Shown here in pieces: positions 8,269 to 16,182 of a DNA stretch of 61,138 nucleotides. A model generated the notes under the pieces. The model did no database searches. It saw only the letters and a list, made by a program, of their open reading frames with translations, and had not been told where the DNA came from. A program made the position numbers and the translations under genes. Each line of letters opens with the position of its first letter. The first letter of the stretch is position 1. Origin of the DNA: Polaromonas sp. (GTDB taxonomy: Bacteria; Pseudomonadota; Gammaproteobacteria; Burkholderiales; Burkholderiaceae_C); the NCBI GenBank assembly GCA_025363315.1, contig JANYED010000213.1:1-61138 (forward strand), read 5' to 3'.

Positions 8269-8358
8269 TAGCCGTAGCGGAGTTTTCTTCCGTGAACCGG
8301 CGTCCGAACTCGCCGTGGCTTCTTAGATGATGGCCATGGCTCCGTTCGGAGTCATATT

Positions 8359-9747
8359 TTGAAAGCTTCCCCACGCGCCTGCCGCGCTCTCGCCAACTTC
8401 CTGGCGACCCCCGACGCCGCGACCTTCTTCAACGGTCGCGGCGTCATCTCCAATCCATCTTTCAAGCTGATTCGCGAAGCCACAGAGGCCGAGATTGGCT
8501 TTCAGGTTGTGGCCCACGAAGCCGAGCCCGGCGCCTGGATCGCCGAGCCTGGCTGGCTGTGCCGGTCGAACGCCATGCCGTTGGACATGACTCCGCTGCA
8601 CCGCGGGTCGACACGCTTCCAAACCAAAAGCGAGGCGGTCGAGGACGCGATGAATCGCGGCATGCTGATGATTCGCGCCCAACGACACCGTGCCTCCCAG
8701 TCTTCCGCCTGGCTGGCCGAGATCGAAGCGATTCGCTCGTGGATGGCCGATGCCATGGTCACGGTCCGCGCGGACGATGCCTCCCTGCCCCTTCGCGGCG
8801 TGACCTGCATCGACATCTTCAGTGGCGGCAACGGCGGCTTCTCGCTGGGCTTGGCGAGCCTGGGGGCGACCATCGAGCTCGCATGCGAGATCGACGCGAA
8901 CGCCCGCGATGTTTATCGTCAAAACGTCCGCCCCAAGGCCATGCACGACGACGTATGCACGCTGAGCCTCAAAGGCCGAAAGGTCGACATCGTGACGATG
9001 GGCCTTCTCTGCCAAGCGTTTTCTCCGTCCGGCAAAGGACTAGGGTTCGCGGACCCCAAGCTGGCCGCCGCATACGCCGCCTCCATGCGTTTGCTCGAGG
9101 AAGTCGACGCCAAGGTCGCCATCATTGAATGCTCCTCGAAGTTCCTGAACCTCCATGGCGGCAAGCATTCGGACGAGCTCATCGGCCGCATGCTCGCTTC
9201 CGGCTACCGCGCTCAGCATCGCGTGATGAATTCGGCAGGCTTCGGCGTGCCCCAGGACCGTGAGCGTTCAGTGCTGGTGTTCACCCGAGTGGGAGTGCCC
9301 GTGGACGCCCTCATGGGATTCATCTTCCCGGAGGAGGCCGCTCCTTCTGTCTCGGTGGAAGACATCATGGAATCCGGCGTGCCGGTGACCATCAGTGAAT
9401 CCCAACTGACTCTCAATGCGGACGAGCCCGCAGAGCGGGTCGGCGCGACCGTCCGCTTGGGTGACATCGACGGCAAAAAGCATCAGGGTTACCGGATTTA
9501 CAGCACAAAGGGCATCGGAATCGCCCTTACCGCCAGCAGCGGCGGAAAAGGCCGTTTTAGCGGGGCATACCGCGTCAAAGGCGGAGCGCGCGCCCTGACC
9601 CCTCGCGAGGCATGCCGTATGCAAGGACAGCCGGAATGGGCGGCCCATCACGAGACGCACACTCATGCCATGCGTCATGCGGGAAACGCCATCGCGACAC
9701 CTCTGGCCCGCGAAATCGGACGCCAGTTGGCCTCGATCCTAAGCTAG
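8359..9747 (+). CDS. Atypical C5-cytosine DNA methyltransferase (lone)
   Basis: A 462-aa protein with the C5-methyltransferase motif order but altered key motifs. SAM motif I is CIDIFSGGNGGFSLGL (residues 150-165). The catalytic loop reads LCQAFSPSGKGLG at 217-229, with Leu in place of the almost invariant Pro of PCQ but the Cys kept. Motif VI reads IEC (256-258) instead of ENV, keeping Glu. QDRER (motif VIII), the target-recognition region, RALTPREACRMQG (IX) and GNAIATP (X) are normal. The N-terminal 145 aa form an extra domain of unknown role. The TTG start is chosen because GGAG at 8348-8351 precedes it with 7 bp spacing and no ATG exists before residue 73. No restriction gene adjoins it. 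Confidence 0.8.
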   Translation: MKASPRACRALANFLATPDAATFFNGRGVISNPSFKLIREATEAEIGFQVVAHEAEPGAWIAEPGWLCRSNAMPLDMTPLHRGSTRFQTKSEAVEDAMNRGMLMIRAQRHRASQSSAWLAEIEAIRSWMADAMVTVRADDASLPLRGVTCIDIFSGGNGGFSLGLASLGATIELACEIDANARDVYRQNVRPKAMHDDVCTLSLKGRKVDIVTMGLLCQAFSPSGKGLGFADPKLAAAYAASMRLLEEVDAKVAIIECSSKFLNLHGGKHSDELIGRMLASGYRAQHRVMNSAGFGVPQDRERSVLVFTRVGVPVDALMGFIFPEEAAPSVSVEDIMESGVPVTISESQLTLNADEPAERVGATVRLGDIDGKKHQGYRIYSTKGIGIALTASSGGKGRFSGAYRVKGGARALTPREACRMQGQPEWAAHHETHTHAMRHAGNAIATPLAREIGRQLASILS

Positions 9748-9758
9748 CCGAAGAAGAA

Positions 9759-9784
9759 AGCCGACCGATGTTGTTCGGTCGGCT
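9759..9784. terminator. Hairpin between convergent genes
   Basis: Perfect 9-bp stem AGCCGACCG / CGGTCGGCT with an 8-nt loop, placed between the stop codons of the methyltransferase and the convergent 257-aa gene. Probably terminates from both sides; T-tracts are weak. Confidence 0.65.
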
Positions 9785-9787
9785 CGT

Positions 9788-10561
9788 TCAACGCGCGGAG
9801 GGTTGATCCTCATCTTCTTCCTCGCCTAAATCCTCGTCATCGCTGGACATTACTGGCAGCAACATGGAATTGCGGCTGGGGGAGTAACGGTGGCCGTCTT
9901 TCTTAGCTTGAAGCAATGTTTCTTCGCTCCAGCCTTGGCGAACAAGAGTGGCGATCACGTCTGGCGTCAATTCAACGGCGTCGAACTGCCCAAAAATTTC
10001 CGCAAACTTGATATCGACTGGCTTGACCTCTTCAAGAACAGGCCGCAGCTCATCGAGCGGGTAACCTGCGATCGCCCTTTCGCCAATGTCTTCGTCATGG
10101 CTTTGAATGCTGAAAAACTTCCCCAGAAGCTCGTAGTGGCCCTCGAACCCAAGTTCGAGCTTGGACGGATCCTCACTGAGCGCCAGCTTCCGCTTAGAGC
10201 CCTGCCAGACAAGGCACATTCCGAGCTGCTCGCTGGGATCAAGGAGCCAAGCATCGCCGATTCCAGTGGAAAACAGAACGAAGGGACCGGCCCCTATCTC
10301 TGGCCCTGTGACGATCATCTTTGATTCGCCGCGCAGCTCTGCGGCGGCGATGGCTTCGCATTCGCGCCAAAGCGTCGACATGCCCGACGCCGCGGCCCCT
10401 CGGCCGTGACACTCGACGACGTGATGCCAGTGGTCGTAATTCGCCTGCTTGGCAACCTTATCCAATAGGTCGGAGTGTTTGCCGCCACCTTTGCGTTGAA
10501 GCTTCTTGGCGAGTTTGCGGAGTTGTTCGACGCGCGCGTCGGACGTGGGTATGTAACGCAT
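9788..10561 (-). CDS. Hypothetical protein with acidic tail
   Basis: A 257-aa protein of unknown function. The N-terminal 50 residues (VEQLRKLAKKLQRKGGGKHSDLLDKVAKQANYDHWHHV) resemble a short helical module (lysine-rich helix, then 'H-x-LLD-x-VA-x-x-A-x-Y-x-x-W') seen at the start of several plasmid-borne proteins. A middle alpha/beta part follows, and the protein ends in a strongly acidic run (SSDDEDLGEEEDEDQ). The start is supported by AGGAATCTGTC before ATG. It stands alone on its strand; 246 bp upstream separate it from the next operon. Confidence 0.7.
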   Translation of the reverse strand: MRYIPTSDARVEQLRKLAKKLQRKGGGKHSDLLDKVAKQANYDHWHHVVECHGRGAAASGMSTLWRECEAIAAAELRGESKMIVTGPEIGAGPFVLFSTGIGDAWLLDPSEQLGMCLVWQGSKRKLALSEDPSKLELGFEGHYELLGKFFSIQSHDEDIGERAIAGYPLDELRPVLEEVKPVDIKFAEIFGQFDAVELTPDVIATLVRQGWSEETLLQAKKDGHRYSPSRNSMLLPVMSSDDEDLGEEEDEDQPSAR

Positions 10562-10807
10562 GACAGATTCCTTCCGTATGCGAATCGCGGGTGCCCACTG
10601 CCAGTGACTCGCCTACAAAGGGAATCAGGATTGATGATGTGTGATGAAAAGCCGTCCCGTGAGGGTTTGCCGTGGTGGGCAGCAGGCGTCGACGTGCGCC
10701 TGACTCCACTGTAAGCCACCTCTTGCGTGCAAGTCAACTTCTGACTAGTCAAGTCTGGTGAGAGGGATCCCCCAGAGCCGGCGCTGCTGCCTCACTGCGG
10801 TGACCGT

Positions 10808-11104
10808 TTAGCCCGAGCGTCTCGGTCCCCTAGGATCCTCACTCGGGAAAGAGTCGAGCACAGATTCCGCCTCCTGATGGAGCGCCTTGCCGGAACGCGC
10901 GGCGTCTCTCCAAGCAAGGCTTTCCGAAATTAAGAGTTTGGCCTCGCCAAGAGAAATTCCAGCGGATTCCCTCACGGCCTTGATGCATTCGGAAATGGTT
11001 AAGCCGCGCTCTTTCAAATCGGCGATGAGAGGCTCAGGCACCGTCTTTGACGCGGAGACGCCCCTCATCCGCAGAAAGCCCACGGCGTCCTCGTATACGC
11101 TCAT
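10808..11104 (-). CDS. Small protein with an L7/L12 C-terminal-like helix pair
   Basis: A 98-aa protein, third gene of a three-gene operon; its ATG overlaps the stop of the 113-aa gene (ATGA). Residues 34-65 (ECIKAVRESAGISLGEAKLLISES) follow the pattern of the ribosomal L7/L12 C-terminal domain (IKxVRExxGxxLxEAKxLV), the surface that recruits translational GTPases. Ribosomal identity is not implied: the protein is short and lacks the dimerization domain and hinge. Whether it mimics L7/L12 is inference. Confidence 0.65.
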   Translation of the reverse strand: MSVYEDAVGFLRMRGVSASKTVPEPLIADLKERGLTISECIKAVRESAGISLGEAKLLISESLAWRDAARSGKALHQEAESVLDSFPSEDPRGPRRSG

Positions 11105-11442
11105 GTCAGCCTTTTCATAGTCACGATTTTTCCTGGATTAGCGGAACTGCTGTTGGGCACCCTTCGGCCCCCAAATGTCACATCAGCATAGCCCATGGAA
11201 TCAGCAGCCCGCAAGAGGCTTCTCAAGGCGCCACGCAATGGGCGCGTAATGCTTCCCCTGGGAAGCGGTGGGGGGTCGACTTGCTTATAGATGGCCATGT
11301 CTTTGAACGACAGGCCTCCATGCTCGAAGACAGCTTCCGCTAGCACGTCCACCGGGCCATGTTGAGTTTCGACAACGCACTGAAATAGGCCAACACCATC
11401 GGACCGGGCTTCGGCAATCGCAGTGGCGAGAGCCGCCCTCAC
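11101..11442 (-). CDS. Hypothetical protein (113 aa)
   Basis: Middle gene of the three-gene operon, overlapping its neighbours by 4 bp on both sides (12716 to 10808). No family recognised. The sequence alternates short hydrophobic strands and charged turns (CVVETQHGPVDVLAEAVFEHGGLSFKDM), compatible with a small beta-rich domain, followed by a helix (LRGALRSLLRAADSMGY). Tight coupling implies a shared function with the ankyrin protein. Confidence 0.6.
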   Translation of the reverse strand: MRAALATAIAEARSDGVGLFQCVVETQHGPVDVLAEAVFEHGGLSFKDMAIYKQVDPPPLPRGSITRPLRGALRSLLRAADSMGYADVTFGGRRVPNSSSANPGKIVTMKRLT

Positions 11443-12716
11443 TCAATCGACCGATTGGTAGAAGCGCCAGCCCTGGATAAAAACATTCGCGACACCTCGT
11501 CGTCACTTCGACCAGACGAGATGAGGTTTACATCCTCGAAAGGGAAAGCATGCAAATAAGCCCGTGCTTCATCGATTTCGGCTTGCGTCGTCCGATACAT
11601 GGTGAGGTAATGCCCTACTGAAAGGAAGTGATTTGCCCAAGCCTCTTCGCTGTCGAAATATGGTCCGAGGCAAGCGGCGCATTTTCTTCTGACCTGATCT
11701 TTGTTGGGGTTGTTCCGCAGCAATTTCGCGACGTCTCCACCCGTATAGGCCCACGTCGCCTTCATATCAGCGAACGCCTCCATCGCATTCGCAACTTTTT
11801 TCAACTGAAATTTCAATACCGATCCGCCAAGCAGTTCGTTCCCGCGCCTGATGATGGAATCATCGCTTGCCACATCGTCATCAGGAGGCCTTGGCAGCGC
11901 GACCGGCTCAGGCAACTGACCGTTACCAGCAGGTGGCTCATCCAATGTTGGACGCTTGGCATTGGCCTGGTCTCGGAATTTGGCCACCTCATCGATCAGC
12001 GCCCGACGCTCCACTGATGGCTCTTGCTCGTCGAGCTGCTCAAGAAGCGAGATGGCAGTGGTTCCGTCGTCGGAAGCAGCCCATGGATCGGCGCCGCCGG
12101 AAAACATGTAGACGAAGCTCTCTGTGTTTGGCCGCCCCCAAGTTTGGACGCCGGACGAATAGATCAGAGGCGTGTCGCCCATTTCATTGCGAGCAGCCAC
12201 ATTCCCGCCGTGCTGAACAAGCCATTTCACGGCCCTCGGATTCGTGCCTGGGAAATACTGTTGGCTGGCGAAATAGTGCAGCGCAGTCATTCCTTGGGAG
12301 TCAGCGGCGTTGATGTCGAATCCCGCCCAATGCAGGAAGCGGACGACTGCGAATTCGCCTTGCAGTCCCTCATATGAATGGCGGTTAAATGCGTTCCAGG
12401 GAATGACTGGAAGACTTTTCTCCGCGCCGACTTGAGCGAGGGCGATCGCTCCTAAGATGTAGTTGTCTTGCATGTCAGCTTTGATCAGCGACGCCAAATC
12501 TTCTCCGCCTGCGGACAGATACCTTCGTTGAAATGCTGAAGTGAATTCATGCGCGCGATCTTCCGACAAGGCAAATCGACAGACCTCATCCCAATCCTCG
12601 TCTCGCTCGAATTGACCTCCCAAGTCGGCGTGATAAAGCAGCATCTTGAAGCTTGCCGAGTGATCCGGGCTAATGTGATGCATGAATCGCCGTAGCTGAA
12701 TGCTGCCAAAGCCCAT
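11439..12716 (-). CDS. Ankyrin-repeat protein with a C-terminal C2H2-like zinc site
   Basis: A 425-aa protein and first gene of the operon. Ankyrin-type repeats lie at about residues 130-225 (e.g. INAADSQGMTALHYFASQQ, VAARNEMGDTPLIYSSG, GADPWAASDDGTTAISLLEQL), a protein-binding scaffold. A linker rich in Pro and Asp follows. Near the C-terminus C346-x2-C349-x13-H363-x5-H369 has the spacing of a C2H2-like zinc knuckle. The function is unknown; a defence or toxin-type role is possible for ankyrin proteins on mobile elements but nothing here proves it. Confidence 0.7.
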   Translation of the reverse strand: MGFGSIQLRRFMHHISPDHSASFKMLLYHADLGGQFERDEDWDEVCRFALSEDRAHEFTSAFQRRYLSAGGEDLASLIKADMQDNYILGAIALAQVGAEKSLPVIPWNAFNRHSYEGLQGEFAVVRFLHWAGFDINAADSQGMTALHYFASQQYFPGTNPRAVKWLVQHGGNVAARNEMGDTPLIYSSGVQTWGRPNTESFVYMFSGGADPWAASDDGTTAISLLEQLDEQEPSVERRALIDEVAKFRDQANAKRPTLDEPPAGNGQLPEPVALPRPPDDDVASDDSIIRRGNELLGGSVLKFQLKKVANAMEAFADMKATWAYTGGDVAKLLRNNPNKDQVRRKCAACLGPYFDSEEAWANHFLSVGHYLTMYRTTQAEIDEARAYLHAFPFEDVNLISSGRSDDEVSRMFLSRAGASTNRSIE

Positions 12717-12900
12717 TTATTCCCCCTGTTTTTACTACTCTCCAATGTATCCAAATGGCCCTTCGGCGCCAGTAGGGGTTTGCGCGCGAAGTCAAAGATT
12801 TCCATCACTGTGTGCCGAATCGAGGTTTGATGCGGTCGCTCAATTGCGAGAGCGATGGCGCACCGATGCAATCAGCGCATAAGCGCGCAATTCCTCAAAA

Positions 12901-12916
12901 CTGTTTATTATTACAG
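12901..12916 (+). promoter_or_regulatory. LexA (SOS) box of the umuDC-type operon
   Basis: CTGT-TTATTATT-ACAG is a perfect match to the CTGT-N8-ACAG SOS operator of beta- and gammaproteobacteria, with an AT-only centre. It lies 30 bp before the ATG at 12947 and is the only perfect match noticed in the window. It should make the five genes that follow damage-inducible. Confidence 0.85.
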
Positions 12917-12946
12917 CACTGGTTTTAGATACAGTATGATTTGCAA

Positions 12947-13141
12947 ATGGACCAGATCAATCCCATCGAATGGATCACTCGTTGCGCGGCGCGGCTGCAC
13001 GAGCGGTGGCGAAGCGTCGAGCCGGCCGACCTGGAGGAAGTCGCCGTCGTGATCTGGCAGAACCCAGAGCTTCGCTCAAAGCCGCCCGAGGAAGCGGCTG
13101 CCGCGTGGCTGCGCCCCATCACCACCCACTCACCCTTTTGA
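12947..13141 (+). CDS. Small SOS-operon leader protein, unknown
   Basis: A 64-aa protein, first gene behind the LexA box and 12 bp before the umuD-like gene. It reads MDQINPIEWITRCAARLHER, continues with a helical part (VEPADLEEVAVVIWQ) and ends AAAAWLRPITTHSPF. It is rich in Trp and charged residues and has no signal peptide or membrane segment. No family recognised with confidence. Its first position suggests a modulator of the UmuD/UmuC-like pair or of the damage response, which is inference. TTG 12941, two codons earlier, is an alternative start. Confidence 0.7.
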   Translation: MDQINPIEWITRCAARLHERWRSVEPADLEEVAVVIWQNPELRSKPPEEAAAAWLRPITTHSPF

Positions 13142-13153
13142 ACCCGCTCTTCC

Positions 13154-13585
13154 GTGTCCGCCCTACTTCCGCAACTGCTGGACGCGTCGCCCATTTGGGT
13201 CCACGAGCTCGATTCGCTGATCAAAGCGGGCTTCCCCTCTCCGGCCGAGGATCTGGGCGCCACCCGGATCGATGTTTTCGACAAGCTGATCGTGCGGCCG
13301 GCCGCGACCTTTGTCATGCGAGTGAGCGGCGACTCGATGATCGCCTACAAAATCTTTGACGGGGACGTGATCGTCATCGACCGTGGGGTGAAAGCCAGGC
13401 ACGGCCACATCGTCGTCGCGCACTTGGACAACGATTTCCTCGTCAAGTGCCTCTACAAAAAGAACGGCGTCATCAAGCTCCAATCGGGCAACCCCACCTT
13501 CCCGGACATCGTGCCCAAAGAGGGCCAGACGCTCAACGTCTGGGGCGTGGTGACGGCGTCAGTCACTCGCTTCGTGCCGGTGTGA
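13154..13585 (+). CDS. UmuD-like self-cleaving S24 peptidase
   Basis: A 143-aa UmuD homologue: RecA-promoted self-cleavage gives the active subunit of DNA polymerase V. The cleavage pair A25-G26 sits in LIKAGFPSP, the nucleophile is S61 in VSGDSM and the general base is K98 in DFLVKCLYK; these match E. coli UmuD (24/25, S60, K97) almost residue for residue. The start is GTG at 13154, 12 bp after the small leader gene; the UmuC-like gene begins 5 bp after its stop. Controlled by the LexA box at 12901. Confidence 0.92.
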   Translation: MSALLPQLLDASPIWVHELDSLIKAGFPSPAEDLGATRIDVFDKLIVRPAATFVMRVSGDSMIAYKIFDGDVIVIDRGVKARHGHIVVAHLDNDFLVKCLYKKNGVIKLQSGNPTFPDIVPKEGQTLNVWGVVTASVTRFVPV

Positions 13586-13589
13586 CGCC

Positions 13590-14888
13590 ATGTTCGCGCT
13601 AATCGATGGGAACAACTTCTATGTGAGTTGCGAGCGGGTGTTTCGGCCCGACCTCAACGGCCTTCCGGTGGTTGTGCTCTCCAACAATGACGGGTGCGCG
13701 ATCGCCAGGAGCAACGAGGCGAAAGCCCTGGGCATCGCGATGGGCGCCCCGTGGTTTCAGATCAAGCACATGTCTGAGTCGCATGGGCTCGTGGCTCTAA
13801 GCGCCAACTTCGCGTTGTATGGCGACCTCTCCGACCGCGTGGCGAGCCTGACGGCGGGATTCGGCCCGCGCCAGGAGATTTATTCCATCGACGAGAGCTT
13901 CATCGACCTCGCTGGCGTGACGAGGGACCAAGTCGCCTATGGGCACCGCATGCGCGCACGCATCCTCGACTGGGTGGGCATCCCCTGCGGCATCGGCATT
14001 GGCTCGACAAAAACGCTGGCGAAGCTCGCGAATCATGTCGCCAAGACGGCTGAGCGCAAGCCTGGCTCATATCCGATTCAGTTCGCCCAGGTCTGCGACT
14101 TCTCGGCGATGTCTCCTGTGGAGTTCACCGACGTGATGGAGCGGACCAACGTGGACGAAGTCTGGGGCGTCGGCAGGCAAATATCGAACCAGCTTAATGA
14201 TGGCGGCGTGAGGACGGTCGCGCAGTTGATGGCCCTCGACCCCGCGACGGTCCGCCGTGGGTGGAGCGTGGTGTTGGAGCGCACGGTGCGCGAACTGCAA
14301 GGCGTGTCGTGCGTGGCTTTGGAAGACGTGCCCGCGGACAAGAAAGAGATCGCGAACACGCGCTCTTTCGGCCACGTCATCACGGAGAAATATCAATTGG
14401 TCGAAGCGGTGACGGACTTCGCCACCCGCGCGGGCGAGAAGGTCCGAAAGCAAAGCGGGCTCGCGGGCCTGGTTCACGTGTTCATCCGCACCAGCCCCTT
14501 TCGCAAAGACGACGCGCAATACTCGGGCTGCATCACGGTGCCCCTTCGGCGCCCCACCTGCGACACGAGGCATCTCGTCGCGGCGGCCGTCATGGGGTTG
14601 GAGCGCATCTACCGTCCGGGCTACAACTACGCCAAGGGCGGAGTGATGCTGTTGGAGCTGCAGCCCGACACCCGCATCCAAAACGAGCTTGATCTCGGCG
14701 ACGACGTGCCGGACAAAGGGAAGCTCATGGCCGCCCTGGACAGCCTCAACCAACGCTACGGGAAAGGCACGGTGATCATGGGAAGCTCGGGCAACCGGGG
14801 AAGCGACCGCGAGTGGAGCATGAAGCAGGAAAGGCGCACGCCGGCATATACGACAGAATGGGAGGACATGCCCATCGCCAGGGCATGA
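13590..14888 (+). CDS. UmuC-like Y-family DNA polymerase
   Basis: Error-prone translesion polymerase subunit, 432 aa (E. coli UmuC 422). The palm begins [20 protein letters not shown], with metal-binding D6 in LIDGNN and the second acidic pair in SIDESFIDL (about residues 99-107). [26 protein letters not shown] is the Y-family finger region. Little-finger and C-terminal segments follow, with QNELDLGDD near residue 370 at the place where E. coli UmuC has its beta-clamp-binding QLNLF; the match is partial. It should act with the UmuD-like protein after DNA damage and raise mutation frequency. Confidence 0.93.
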   Translation: MFALIDGNNFYVSCERVFRPDLNGLPVVVLSNNDGCAIARSNEAKALGIAMGAPWFQIKHMSESHGLVALSANFALYGDLSDRVASLTAGFGPRQEIYSIDESFIDLAGVTRDQVAYGHRMRARILDWVGIPCGIGIGSTKTLAKLANHVAKTAERKPGSYPIQFAQVCDFSAMSPVEFTDVMERTNVDEVWGVGRQISNQLNDGGVRTVAQLMALDPATVRRGWSVVLERTVRELQGVSCVALEDVPADKKEIANTRSFGHVITEKYQLVEAVTDFATRAGEKVRKQSGLAGLVHVFIRTSPFRKDDAQYSGCITVPLRRPTCDTRHLVAAAVMGLERIYRPGYNYAKGGVMLLELQPDTRIQNELDLGDDVPDKGKLMAALDSLNQRYGKGTVIMGSSGNRGSDREWSMKQERRTPAYTTEWEDMPIARA

Positions 14889-14906
14889 TTACAAGGAGGC
14901 CGCCGC

Positions 14907-15644
14907 ATGTGTTCGAACTATCGCCCCGTGACCCGCGACGACCGTCTCCTCGCCTTCTTTGGCGTCGAGCGCGGCCGGGACGAGCCGTCGAGCGACGTGT
15001 TCCCTTCGGGCCTTGCGCCCATGATCCGGCTTGCTTTCGACGATGGGACGGTGAGCGGCGGGCGGCTTGCCATCATCGACGCGATCTTTCGCTTCGTCCC
15101 AGACTTCGTTTCCAAAGTCGAATGGGCCAAGCGCACCTACAACGCCAGGACCGAGACGGTCGATGAGCGAGGCTCATACAAAGAGGCTTGGGCCAAAGGC
15201 CAGCGTTGCGTGATTCCTGTCGAGGGCTTTTACGAGCCTTACTACGACCCGGCCGACCCCAACGGCAAATCGGTGCGCTGGAACATCCAACAACCCGGCG
15301 GCGTGCCTATGGGCATCGCGGGAATCTACCGCACATGGGAGATGCCTGACGGCCGCATCGCTTACGCGATGGCGATGATGACCGTGAACGCCGACGACCA
15401 TCCCTTCATGAAGCGGTTCCACAAGCCAGGCGACGAGAAGCGGATGGTCGTGATCCTCGACCCATCCGATTACAGCAAATGGCTGTCTTGCCCCGTGGCC
15501 GAGGCGAAGTCGCTTTGCAAACAGTGGATGGGGCCGCTCGATGGCAACCCTGCGCCGCTCGCGCCACGCATCGCCAAGCCCAAGGCTCCCAAGCCGCCTA
15601 AGCCAGCCCCACCACCGATGCCGACCACAGGAGACCTTTTTTGA
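14907..15644 (+). CDS. SRAP/HMCES (YedK)-family abasic-site protein
   Basis: SRAP proteins shield abasic sites in single-stranded DNA by a covalent link through Cys2. This 245-aa member begins MCSNYRPVTRDD with Cys2 in place, and keeps the family Asn in YNARTET, the Glu in PVEGFYEPYY and the His in NADDHPFMKRF. A Pro/Lys-rich tail ends in TTGDLF, similar to beta-clamp-binding peptides (Q-x-x-L-F), although the Gln is missing. It is fourth in the SOS operon, 18 bp after the polymerase gene, and overlaps the next gene by 4 bp. Pairing with a translesion polymerase fits its role in handling abasic lesions at forks. Confidence 0.92.
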   Translation: MCSNYRPVTRDDRLLAFFGVERGRDEPSSDVFPSGLAPMIRLAFDDGTVSGGRLAIIDAIFRFVPDFVSKVEWAKRTYNARTETVDERGSYKEAWAKGQRCVIPVEGFYEPYYDPADPNGKSVRWNIQQPGGVPMGIAGIYRTWEMPDGRIAYAMAMMTVNADDHPFMKRFHKPGDEKRMVVILDPSDYSKWLSCPVAEAKSLCKQWMGPLDGNPAPLAPRIAKPKAPKPPKPAPPPMPTTGDLF

Positions 15645-16144
15645 TGCGCAACAGTGGCGAAGGTGGAACGCGCCTCGTCTTCGGATTTCTGCTCGCTGCG
15701 CTTTCGTCGCTGCCGGTCCACGCCGACATCACCGGGAAAGTCGTCGCCATTCAAGATGGAGACACGCTCACGGTGCTTGACGAAGCCAACACCCAGCACC
15801 GAGTCCGTCTGACTGGCATCGACGCGCCGGAAAAGCGACAAGCGTTCGGACAACGATCAAAGGAAGCCCTGAGCGATTGCGCCTATGGAAAAGCAGTTGT
15901 GGTCGTAGGCGATAAATTTGACCGCTACAAGCGACTGCTGGGGAAAATCGTCGTGGACGGCCAAGACTGCAACCTGAGGCAGATCAAGTTGGGGCTGGCT
16001 TGGCATTACAAGAAATATGAGCGCACGCAACCCTTGGGCGAACGCACTTCATATGCTCGCGAGGAAATCCTCGCCAAGGAATCACGAGCAGGGCTTTGGA
16101 AAGACGAGGCGCCAATCCCGCCATGGGATTTTCGACACCCTTAA
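15641..16144 (+). CDS. Secreted thermonuclease (SNase)-family nuclease
   Basis: Staphylococcal-nuclease-like OB-fold nuclease, 167 aa. A signal peptide (RLVFGFLLAALSSLPVHA) precedes ITGKVVAIQDGDTLTVL, with the calcium ligand Asp in QDGDTL, VRLTGIDAPEKRQAFG with catalytic Arg and Asp-Ala-Pro-Glu, and the second Arg region KFDRYKRLLG. It overlaps the SRAP gene (ATGA-type coupling). A periplasmic or secreted nuclease in an SOS operon is odd; SNase genes are, however, frequent on conjugative elements, where they may process or clear DNA. Confidence 0.88.
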   Translation: MMRNSGEGGTRLVFGFLLAALSSLPVHADITGKVVAIQDGDTLTVLDEANTQHRVRLTGIDAPEKRQAFGQRSKEALSDCAYGKAVVVVGDKFDRYKRLLGKIVVDGQDCNLRQIKLGLAWHYKKYERTQPLGERTSYAREEILAKESRAGLWKDEAPIPPWDFRHP

Positions 16145-16182
16145 TTTCACAGCCACTCAAAAGATGAACTTCAAAGCCTCAC

